DNA of 64,000 nt from Schistocerca nitens (taxonomy: Eukaryota; Arthropoda; Insecta; Orthoptera; Acrididae), in NCBI RefSeq assembly GCF_023898315.1, contig NC_064622.1, positions 178,332,178 to 178,396,177 on the forward strand, written 5' to 3'. A program made the position numbers and the translations under genes. Shown here piece after piece: positions 22,385 through 31,900 of this stretch (position 1 is the first letter of the stretch; the number at the start of each line of letters is the position of its first letter). Under the pieces are notes generated by a model, which was given only the letters and a program-made list of their open reading frames with translations, had not been told where the DNA came from and searched no databases.

Positions 22385-23410
22385 TGGTTTGAAATCCACA
22401 AGCGTTTGGCCGAGCACTCCTCGGCCACTGTGAAGTGGTGACTGTTGAACAGTTGCTGATGTCACCCTTATACAGCCACGCTACCTTCAGTGACATCACT
22501 AGTGTTTGCTCCAAAGCTATAAATGGTAATGTTGTTTCACACGTGCCACCCCCACTTCTACCTTCTGATGGCCATGTTCCAAGCTGTGCTTAGCTGCAGG
22601 CCACCATCTTTATTAATGATGTTATCAGGAATTTTTATCTCAGTCACTTTTTTTATGATGCTGTCTGTGTATTAACAGATGTCTCGGCAAATGCAATACA
22701 ATGCCTATTTTCTTCAGCATGTTCCACTACTACTGATGTCTCAGGATACCATGAGCAAAAACATCTCTTGTTTTCTAGATGGCATTGTTCAGTAGTAAGT
22801 ATAGTCTGTCCAACATATAATTATCCACACAAAATCTTCTAAAAACACCAGGAGTGTATAAGATACTGTGTTTGTGTGGACAGTTTTATGTCAGACAGAC
22901 TGTATGTACTATTGAACTGTGCCATGTAGAACATGAGAGGTGTTTTTGCCTCAGGTATCCTGAGAAATGAGCACTAGCGGAAGATATTCTAGAAAACATA
23001 CTCAGTATTGCATTTGCTAAGACATCTGATATTTTGTAGACTAATAGTTTTTGGCAGAACATCATAAAAGAAGTGACTGAGATAAAAGTTTCTGAAAACA
23101 TCCTCAATACAGATGGGGGCCTCCAGTTAAGCACTACTTGGAACCTGGCCATTTGAAGGCTGAACTGAGCACTGCAAATGTGTGATAAAAATATTGTTAC
23201 ATTCCATTCTGGATTTTCCATTGTTTGGTTCATGAAAACTTTACCATATGTGGCACTGGATCAAGCACCTGTGATGTCACTGAAGGTAGTGCGACCATAC
23301 AAGGATGGCAACAGCAATCCTTCGGCTGTCACCTCTTGACAGTGGCTAAGGAATGCTCAGCCAAAAGCTCGTTGATTTTGAACCACGTAATGTGGTTGGA
23401 AGCCCGAGAG
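22385..23410. mobile_element. Pair of Penelope-like element ends in inverted orientation
   Basis: The left half (22385 to about 22845) read on the minus strand and the right half (about 22868-23410) read on the plus strand are similar along their whole length, each about 500 bases. Both begin near the centre with the GIY-YIG-like coding part and continue outward to a 3' region containing a GTGATGTCACTGAAGG block and the GGC..AAG/CTC..GCC hairpin followed by AAA(A)GC. Inverted terminal organisation is known for Penelope-like elements. No RT domain is left. Which side is the older insertion cannot be told. Confidence 0.6.
22852..23156 (+). pseudogene. GIY-YIG endonuclease remnant of a Penelope-like element
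   Basis: Conceptual translation gives GVYKILCLCGQFYVRQTV at the start, where the GIY and YIG blocks of the domain stand as VYK and YVRQT. VEHER follows, then after a stop ALAEDILEN, and FWQNIIKEVTEIKVSENI leading to LNTDGGLQLSTTWNLAI. This order and the final DGG-LS-W block are what Penelope-like endonuclease C termini show. Two in-frame stops (TGA and TAG) break it. The identification is from family knowledge without a search. Confidence 0.55.
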
Positions 23411-24501
23411 AATTTTGTTGGTCACAAGTTTGTTTAACCATGGGAGAGTGTCACAAGCTGAAGAAACGTGCCATGTGCTTCACAGAGAGTTGCTGAACAT
23501 TCATGTAGATGTAGAACCATTCCAACAGGTGTATAAGATATACGAGATCAACAAAATACCCTCAAACATTAAAAACATTGTAGTAATCTAATTTCTGAAG
23601 AAGATAGAAAGTACAAGATGACTTAGACAAAATTTCCAATTGGTGTGATGAATGGTAGCTAGCTGTAAATGTGGAAAAATATAAGTTAATGCGGATGAGG
23701 AGGAAGAACAGACCTGCAATGCTCTGATACAGTATTACGAGTGTCTTACTTGACACAGTCAAGTTGTTTAAATATCTCGGCATAACATTGCAAAGCAGTA
23801 TTAGGTGGAATGAGCATGTGAAAACTGGTAGAGAAGGCAAATGGTCAACTTTGGTTTATTGGAAGAATTTTAGAAAAGAGTGGTTCACCTGCAAATAATT
23901 ACGTATATAGGACACTAGTGTGATCTATTCTTGAGTAATGCTTGAGTGTTTCGAGTCTGTACCAGGTCAGATTGAAGGAAGACATCGCAGCTGTTCAGAG
24001 GTGGGATGCCAGATTTGTTACCGGTAGGTTCGAACAACATGTAAGTGTTACAGAGATGCTTTGGGAACCCCTGGTGAGAGGGCGGCATCTTTTTGAGAAA
24101 CACTATTGAGAAAATTCAGAGAAGCTGACCACTGAATGATTCTATTGCCACCAACATACATCGCATGCAAGGACCCTGAAGACAAGATATGAGAAATTGG
24201 GCTCATACTGAGGCGTACAGACTGTTGTTTTTCCCTCAGTCTGTTTGCACCCTTCACCATGCACCATGCACCGGCTTGCAGAGTGTCTGTGTAGATATAC
24301 AGGGTGTTACAAAAAGGTACGGCCAAACTTTCAGGAAACATTCCTCACTCACGAAGAAAGAAAATATGTTATGTGGACATGTGTCCGGAAACGCTTACTT
24401 TCCATTTTAGAGCTCATTTTATTGCTTCTCTTCAAATCACATTAATTGTGGAATGGAAACACACAGCAACAGAATGTACCAGCATGACTTCAAACACTTT
24501 G

Positions 24502-24885
24502 TTACAGGAAATGTTCAAAATGTCCTCCGTTAGCGAGGATACATGCATCCACCCTCCGTCGCATGGAATCCCTGATGCGCTGATGCAGCCCTGGAGAATG
24601 GCATATTGTATTACAGCCGTCCACAATATGAGCACGAAGAGTCTCTACATTTGGTACCGGGGTTGGGTAGACAAGAGCTTTCAAATGCCCCCATACATGA
24701 AAGTCAAGAGGGTTGAGGTCAGGAGACTGTGGAGGCCATGGAATTGGTCCGCCTCTACCAATCCATCGGTCACCGAATCTGTTGTTGAGAAGCGTACGAA
24801 CACTTCGACTGAAATGTGCAGGAGCTCCATTGTGCATGGACCACATGTTGTGTCGTACTTGTAAAGGCACATGTTCTAGCAGCAC
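24502..24885 (-). pseudogene. Truncated duplicate of the mariner-like transposase C terminus
   Basis: The 127-codon frame repeats the last third of the transposase at 25082-26185 (from LLEHVPLQVRHN to the end) with only a few amino-acid changes, such as PPQSPD for PPRSPD. It arises from the 580-bp tandem duplication. It has no DNA-binding domain and lacks the first catalytic Asp. Confidence 0.9.
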
Positions 24886-25081
24886 AGGTAGAGTATCCCA
24901 TATGAAATCATGATAATGTGCTCCTCACACACGAAGAAAGAAAATATGTTATGTGGACATGTGTCCGGAAACGCTTACTTTCCATTTTAGAGCTCATTTT
25001 ATTACTTCTCTTCAAATCACATTAATTGTGGAATGGAAACACACAGCAACAGAATGTACCAGCATGACTTCAAACACTTTG

Positions 25082-26185
25082 TTACAGGAAATGTTCAAAA
25101 TGTCCTCCGTTAGCGAGGATACATGCATCCACCCTCCGTCGCATGGAATCCCTGATGCGCTGATGCAGCCCTGGAGAATGGCGTATTGTATTACAGCCGT
25201 CCACAATATGAGCACGAAGAGTCTCTACATTTGGTACCGGGGTTGGGTAGACAAGAGCTTTCAAATGCCCCCATACATGAAAGTCAAGAGGGTTGAGGTC
25301 AGGAGACCGTGGAGGCCATGGAATTGGTCCGCCTCTACCAATCCATCGGTCACCGAATCTGTTGTTGAGAAGCGTACGAACACTTCGACTGAAATGTGCA
25401 GGAGCTCCATTGTGCATGGACCACATGTTGTGTCGTACTTGTAAAGGCACATGTTCTAGCAGCACAGGTAGAGTATCCCATATGAAATCATGATAACGTG
25501 CTCCATTGAGCGTAGGTGGAAGAACATGGGGCCCAGTCAAGACATCACCAACAATGCCTGCCCAAACGTTCACAGAAAATCTGTGTTGATGACGTGATTG
25601 CACAATTGCGTGCGGATTCTCGTCAGCCCACACATGTTGATTGTGAAAATTTACAATTTGATCACGTTGGAATGAAGCCTCATCCATAAAGAGAACATTT
25701 GCACTGAAATGAGGATTGACACATTGTTGGATGAACCATTCGCAGAAGTGTACCCGTGGAGGCCAATCAGCTGCTGATAGTGCCTGCACACGCTGTACAT
25801 GGTACGGAAACAACTGGTTCTCCCGTAGCACTCTCCATACAGTGATGTGGTCAACAATACGTTGTACAGCAGCAACTTCTCTGACGCTGACATTAGGGTT
25901 ATCATCAACTGCACGAAGAATTGCCTCGTCCATTGCAGGTGTCCTCGTCGTTCTAGGTCTTCCCCAGTCGCGAGTCATAGGCTGGAATGTTCCGTGCTCC
26001 CTAAGACGCCGATCAATTGCTTCGAACATCTTCCTGTCGGGACACCATCGTTCTGGAAATCTGTCTCGATACAAACGTACTATGCCACGGCTATTGCCCC
26101 GTGCTAATCCATACATCAAATGGGCATCTGCCAACTGTGCATTTGTAAACATTGCACTGACTGCAAAACCACATTCGTGATGCAC
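25082..26185 (-). CDS. Mariner-like transposase, full-length open frame
   Basis: A 367-codon frame without stops. An alternative start at residue 12 (MFTNAQLADAH) may be the real one. The N-terminal third is the DNA-binding part, with a GRPRTTRTP linker at about 76-83. The catalytic domain shows VLFMDEASF (Asp168), SMHNGAPAHFS and SPDLNPLDFHVWG (Asp301). The central catalytic residue is Asn259 where related proteins have Asp (HDGAPAH-type). The spacing from that position to the last Asp is 41 residues, which points to the DD41D group of mariner relatives. If Asn is really in the active site the enzyme should be dead although the frame is open. The same Asn is in the truncated duplicate. Confidence 0.85.
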   Translation of the reverse strand: MHHECGFAVSAMFTNAQLADAHLMYGLARGNSRGIVRLYRDRFPERWCPDRKMFEAIDRRLREHGTFQPMTRDWGRPRTTRTPAMDEAILRAVDDNPNVSVREVAAVQRIVDHITVWRVLRENQLFPYHVQRVQALSAADWPPRVHFCEWFIQQCVNPHFSANVLFMDEASFQRDQIVNFHNQHVWADENPHAIVQSRHQHRFSVNVWAGIVGDVLTGPHVLPPTLNGARYHDFIWDTLPVLLEHVPLQVRHNMWSMHNGAPAHFSRSVRTLLNNRFGDRWIGRGGPIPWPPRSPDLNPLDFHVWGHLKALVYPTPVPNVETLRAHIVDGCNTIRHSPGLHQRIRDSMRRRVDACILANGGHFEHFL

Positions 26186-26599
26186 ATTAACCTGTTGATG
26201 CTATGTACTGATGTGTTTGATGCTAGTACTTTAGAGCAATGAGTCGCAGTGAATCGAGGAAGTACAGTACGTACTGACAAAACTAAAATGAGCTCTAACA
26301 TGGAAATTAAGCGTTTCCAGACACATGTCCACATAACATCTTTTCTTTATTTGTGTGTGAGGAATGTTTCCTGAAAGTTTGGCCGTACCTTTTTGTAACA
26401 CCCTGTAGATGTAGATGTAGATGTAGATGTAGACAGTTGCTGAAAGGTGTGAATATTTTTGAACGATCAGTTAAATAACTCATACTTGCAAAATACTGAA
26501 AATTTTTTTAGAGAAGAATAGAACAACTGAAAATGACTTTGGAGAATATCAGTTTGGGTTCCGGAAATTTACTTAAGAGAATGCTGTGGTTCATACAGT

Positions 26600-27250
26600 C
26601 AAAGGCTTTTGACAGGTCACAGAAAATGCCAGTAGCCTCTAATTTATTACGTAACAAATTAAGCACGTACTCACTGTAAGTGTAAATAGTTTTCTCTATA
26701 TCAGAACCCTTAAGAAACCCAAACTGTGCCTTGAATAATATTTTATTTGCAGTTAGACTTGAACAATATATTATTTGCAGTCAGATGATTAAGGAGACGC
26801 TTGAATTGAACATTTTCAGATATTTTTGAAAAAGCCGGCAAAAGTGAAATTGGTCTATAGTTTGATGGTATGTCTTTATCCCCCTTCTTGTAAAGGTGCT
26901 TTAGCCAGTCTGGAAATGTTCTGCTGATAAGAGATTGATTACAAAAATAACTTAAGACAGAACTCAACTAGCATGAGCACTCTTTGATTAACTTCATTGA
27001 TATGTTATCATACCCACTAGAATACTTAGATTTTAAGGATTTTATTATTGATGCTACTTCTTTGGGAGACATGAGTGTCATTTCCATTTTACTGAAGGTA
27101 TTTTTAAAGACTAGTCTCAGATATTCCATTGCACTGTTCAGTGAACCTGATAACCTCAAGCTGTAAGCAACAGAAATGAGGTATTTGTTCAAGAGGTTTT
27201 CAAAGCTAAGTGCACTTGTTAACAATGTCTCATTTGATAAGAGACAGCAA
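26600..27250 (-). mobile_element. LINE RT fragment, minus strand
   Basis: Minus frames give EVASIIKSLKSKYSSGYDNI (about 27060-27000), FCNQSLISRTFPDWLKHLYKKGDK, IPSNYRPISLLPAFSKISENV and, at about 26625-26600, SKAFD. These are RT fingers and palm motif A in order. At 26515-26596 the plus strand instead reads EYQFGFRKFT with NAVVHT, so two RT fragments of opposite orientation meet near 26600. The copy is degenerate. Confidence 0.65.
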
Positions 27251-27275
27251 AGGGCTTGGAAGAGTAGTTGAATGG

Positions 27276-27874
27276 GGAAATACGGAAGCGTCCGATCCCA
27301 CCCGTCTGCTTTGACCCATGACGTCACAAATATGGGGGAAACAAAAACAAACACACACACTTTCCACAAGAAGCCTAATGACACTAACGGGACAAGCGCG
27401 GGAAATGGGGTGTTTTGGGTGGTGGGCAAACTAAATATAAACAAATTTAGACGCCTTGCGTAGCTACAACGTGTAAGTGAAGACAGCCATGCATGAATAC
27501 CCACCCACCTCCCCAGGGGTCGCAACCCCTGCAACCCATAGAAGATGAAGATGCTTCAGTAGCTGATTAGTGTTTTTTGTCTTTTAAAAAAAAAATCTCA
27601 CGGGATAGAACGAACAGATCAGAAAGATAAAGATAATAAACTAAAACAGAAATTGGAGGAAACAGATAATTAAAATATGTAATAAGTGTTTTTAAATTTA
27701 AAAAAAAAAATCTCACGAGATAGAACGAACAGATCAGAAAAGTAAATAAAATAAAACAGAACTGGAGACAGCCACACTCAAACCAAACTCCGCGCCATCA
27801 TGACGTCACACACGACAACACCCTTACGTCACGGGTCAAAGCCGACGCGTGGGATCGGACGCTTCTGTTGACCC
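27276..27874. mobile_element. Non-autonomous terminal-inverted-repeat element
   Basis: Inverted ends share GAAGCGTCCGATCCCAC, then CTTTGACCC and TGACGT (27283-27340 and 27805-27868). The direct repeat TTGAATGG flanks the whole (27268-27275 and 27875-27882), an 8-base target duplication as made by hAT-type and some other transposases. There is no coding frame. An internal segment with AATCTCACGRGATAGAACGA occurs twice (about 27592 and 27711) after an A-run. The superfamily is not assigned; the 8-base duplication is the only hint. Confidence 0.7.
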
Positions 27875-27882
27875 TTGAATGG

Positions 27883-28705
27883 AATAGATAGTAAAATTTT
27901 AATAAAGCACAACCCAGCCTACAACAGGTGATGTATTCTTTTATTAAACATTTAGAGGCTGTGGATTCCCAGTGAAGCTAAATCGGAATGGATAGTGTCG
28001 TAAAAGAAAAAATCTGATTTGGGGAACATCTGCAACTGAGGATCTTATTAACTGAATTAAAAATCTGCTTCATTTGTAAATAATATGTCTTCATTGTACA
28101 ACTAGTCCAGAGTTACATGACAAACACAGGTAAAGCTGTGATTAATGGCACTACTCACGTAATTTGTTAAGTCGTGGATATCTGGTGGGTGGACCAGTCA
28201 ATAACGTGGGATCAAAATCATGTCTATGCGACACATGGGAGTGTAACAGAAATGCTAAGGTATGGGGAGGGACACAAATAAAATACAACATAGAAGATAA
28301 ATAAGACGAGCATGCACATTTATGCATAAGTACAACAGACAAGAAACTAAATGGTGCAGCCCCATGGCTTACGAGCTGAGCATAGCAGACCTATGTAAGA
28401 ACTAAATACATGAGAAAATAAGGAAAACTTTGTATTGACTGTGTAGCCAAAAAGATACACATCTGGTGGAGAGTGGCAAAACATCTGAAGCCTGTGTTCA
28501 GCAGATAAAACACAATGTGAATAAAAATTATAGATATCACCCTTGCAGGATCATAAAATAAGCACAAAACAGAAAAGTGCATGAGCAGGTGGCAAATAAA
28601 TAAAACAGGGAAGAAACTAAGACAACCGATATTAGATACAAATAGAGACCTAATAAAAAAAATTTCTTTTACATATTGCATGATAAAATAAGATTCCGGT
28701 ACATT
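27883..28705. other. No recognisable gene
   Basis: About 820 bases of AT-rich sequence between the inverted-repeat element and the LTR element. The first 100 bases could be more of the LINE at 26600-27250. The minus frame 28391-28681 encodes a hydrophobic stretch without a family resemblance, and I do not call it. Confidence 0.3.
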
Positions 28706-28710
28706 AGAGA

Positions 28711-28954
28711 TGTTAGAACTTCTAGTTTAACAAGTATATTTAGGAACGACACGACAACACATATATGTCACAGAGTAAGTTAACATGTGTACACGTTAGC
28801 GTTCAGATAAGCACTGAGTCTCAGTCTGGCGGCCGCTGCTCGGCTGGCCGCTTAGGTGGCGCCGCTGCTGCATGGCTGGCAGGCAGACAGTGCCGCACGT
28901 AGAGGACGTGCGTAATTGCGCGGCGGCACTTTAAATGATCGGTGAGTCACAACA
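28711..28954 (-). repeat. 3' LTR of the Gypsy element
   Basis: 244 bases, 99% identical to 33305-33548. It has a GC-rich centre (GGCGGCCGCTGC) and no obvious TATA box. The last 8 bases of the gag-pol frame, including its stop at 28947-28949, fall inside it. Confidence 0.95.
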
Positions 28955-31900
28955 CTTTTCCCCCCTTTGAAATTGTTGCACTGGTCTTGATGGATGTGTC
29001 CTGGAGATGGCTGAAGTCTCGAGGAGGAGGCTTCCCGTACGGACGGAAGTGTCCCCGATGATAACGGGTCGAGATGACAGGAGACGTAGGGGTCGAATCT
29101 ACTGGGGCCCCACGCACCAATCTGCCCGTTGCGGCCAGTCCAGTTGATATGACAGGAGACATGGGCGATGCGTCAGCGTCTGTTGGAGGAGGCGGCGAGC
29201 AGATGTACTCTGACACTGGTTGGTCCTCCGGTTCCCGCATGGGCACGTCGTCTGGTGGCATCCGTTCTGGTGCTGGCATCGCGATGACGGGTAGAGGGCG
29301 GCGTTGTGAGTATGGAGATGTGCCAAGATCCCGAGCATCAGGGAGAGTCAAGGGTGGTGTGGCGGCATTCGGAACAGGTGTGGTTGGCACCCGAGGCCGA
29401 AGCTGGTCCGAATGACGCACTGCAACACCTGTGTCCATCTGGATTTCATACAGGCGTCTGCCACGGTGTCTTAAGATGCGGCCCGGGCTCCATTTTGGCC
29501 GCCTGCCATATCCCCGTACCCAGACGAGGTCGTCGGCGGTGAACCGGCCAAGTGACGGCACCCGCGGCCGGGAGGTGGGAGGCCGCAGAAGATGAAGTAG
29601 AGTGCGGGGCTGTCGGCCATGTAAGAGCTCAGCCGGGCTGTGATCGCCCATGGGGGTGAAACGGTAAGACGCCAGGAACTGGAGAAGCGCCTCATCAGCA
29701 GCAGAAGAAGTCAGAAGTTTCCGCATTTGAGCCTTAAACGTGCGGACCAGTCGTTCAGCCTCACCGTTGGATTGTGGATGGAACGGCGGGGCCGTGACAT
29801 GCGTAACACCGTGACGAGCACAAAAATCCGCAAAGTCAGAAGAGGCAAATTGCGGACCATTATCAGTAACAAGAGTAGAGGGGAGGCCTTCCAAAGAAAA
29901 AATGCGGGCGAGAGCACTGGTGGTTGCCGCGGTGGTAGGTGATGTGCAACGGACAATGAAAGGAAAGTTAGAGTAGGCGTCAATTACGAGGAGCCAATAA
30001 GTACCTAAAAAGGGTCCCGCAAAATCAGCATGAATGCGCTCCCAGGGCTTCTCAGGCGAAGGCCACGGTGACAAAGATGACTTCGGGGCAGCGGCCTGTG
30101 ACGCACAAGAGCCGCAGGCAGCGACCATGTGTACGATTTCAGAGTCGATGCCAGGCCAGTACACATGACGGCGTGCCAGAGATTTGGTGCGCGACACACC
30201 CCAGTGCCCCTGGTGAAGGAGGCGCAAGACCGAAGCACGCAAAGACGCGGGGACCACAACACGCGGCGAAACATTGTCAGTGGAGAGGAGGATAACACCA
30301 TCCCTAGCCGTGAGGCGGTAGCGCAAAGGGTAGTAGTTCCGCAACGGATCAGAAGTCTTAGCGGATGGGCGATAGGGCCAACCCGTCTGAATACAGCGTA
30401 AAACCCGGGAGAGGGTAGGGTCAGAACCCGTAGCAGCCGCCAGCCTGTCCCCAGTGATGGGGAACCCGTCCACAACCCGCTGCTCGGCAACATCCAGGTG
30501 GAAACACAAAAGTTCGTCCCTATCGAATGCCTGATCAGGGCCCATGGGGAGGCGAGACAAAGCATCAGCATTCGCATGTTGAGCCGTTGGCCGGAAATGA
30601 ATCTCATAGTTGAAACGGGACAAGTAAAGAGCCCAACGCTGGAGGCGGTGTGCAGCCTTGTCGGGAAGTGACGTTGAGGGGTGAAACAAGGAAACAAGTG
30701 GTTTATGATCCGTAACAAGATGAAATTTTGTGCCATAGAGAAAAACACCAAACTTATGAAGAGCATAAATGATGGCCAAAGCTTCTTTCTCAATCTGAGA
30801 ATACTTTTGTTGGGCATCCGTGAGCGTTTTGGAGGCATAAGCAATGGGTTGTTCCGAACCGTCAGAAAAACGGTGCGCAAGGACTGCCCCAACCCCGTAT
30901 TGAGAGGCGTCTGTTGCAAGGACAAGATGTTGGCCAGGTTGATAAGTAGCTAGGCACGGGGCCTGTATCAGCATAGTCTTCAATTTCTGGAAAGCCGCGT
31001 CACATGACGCGGACCAGTGAAAAGGCACGTTTTTATGCAACAGGCGATGCAACGGCTGAGCCACCGACGCTGCAGACAGTGAAAACTTGTGATAGTATGC
31101 TATTTTCCCCAAGAAGGCCTGCAGTTCCTTAACAGACGTAGGGCGAGGAAGGGCATCGATCGCAGCGACAGTTTGTTGAAGCGGACGAATACCATCCCGA
31201 GAGAGTTGAAACCCCAAGTACGTGATAGATGCCTGAAAAAATTGTGATTTCTGAAGGTTACACTTAAGACCTGCAGTCTGTAAGACAGTAAAAAGTGTGT
31301 GGAGATTTTGAAGATGTTCGTCAGTGGTGGAGCCCGTGACAACAATGTCGTCCATGTAATTGATACACCCAGGGACAGGGAGCAATAATTGTTCCAAGAA
31401 TCGCTGAAAGAGAGCAGGGGCGCTAGCAACCCCGAATGGCAGGCGTTGGTATTGATAGAGGCCAAAAGGCGTGTTAAGGACCAGAAACTGCCGGGAAGCA
31501 GCGTCGAGAGGAAGTTGATGATAAGCTTCTGACAGGTCAATTTTAGAAAAATACTGCCCTCCAGCGAGTTTAGTGAACAGTTCTTCAGGACGGGGCATAG
31601 GGTAAGTGTCGATGAGGCATTGAGCATTTACCGTGGCTTTGAAATCGCCACAGAGACGAATAGCACCATTGGGCTTGGCAACTACAACGACAGGAGAGGA
31701 CCACTCACTGGAAGTGACAGGAAGCAAGACCCCTGAAGTAGTGAGACGATCCAACTCCTGTTTGACCCGATCACGAAGGGCCACAGGAATGGGCCGAGCC
31801 CGAAAAAACTTAGGCCGAGCAGTGGGTTTGAGCGTGATATGACCTTCAAAGTCGTGTGCACGGCCTAACCCAGGAGAAAAAATGGACGAAAAGGTCGTCG

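Larger units (their letters stand above)
24300..26405 (-). mobile_element. Mariner-like (IS630-Tc1-mariner) transposon with internal 580-bp duplication
   Basis: The ends are inverted copies beginning CAGGGTGTTACAAAAAGGTA and extend about 50 bases with few differences. TA flanks both ends (24298-24299, 26406-26407). The left part is present twice in tandem: 24342-24921 and 24922-25501, an exact offset of 580 bases with about five differences. Without the duplication the element would be about 1.53 kb. The full transposase frame reads through the second copy. Confidence 0.9.
23575..26434 (+). mobile_element. LINE 3' end split by a mariner-like transposon
   Basis: The left piece, 23575-24299, reads KVQDDLDKISNWCDEW, FKYLGITLQSSIRWNEHV and a decayed C terminus. 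It matches the LINE at 12240-12935 almost block for block. After the transposon at 24300-26405, the right piece is the tail of four TAGATG units (26406-26434). The tail is what the LINE should have at its 3' end, so the transposon hit the TA of the tail junction. 5'-truncated. Confidence 0.8.

Noticed and set aside
24304-25444. Two similar + frames of 186 and 163 codons
   Set aside because: Antisense to the mariner-like transposase; their similarity comes from the 580-bp duplication.
28391-28681. Membrane-protein-like minus frame
   Set aside because: Hydrophobic only because of AT-rich codons; no homologous pattern recognised.
30005-30925. 306-codon minus frame
   Set aside because: Shadow frame of the Gypsy gag-pol gene; low-complexity Leu/Ser/Arg composition and no domain.
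31100-31627. 175-codon minus frame
   Set aside because: Also a shadow of the Gypsy RT region.
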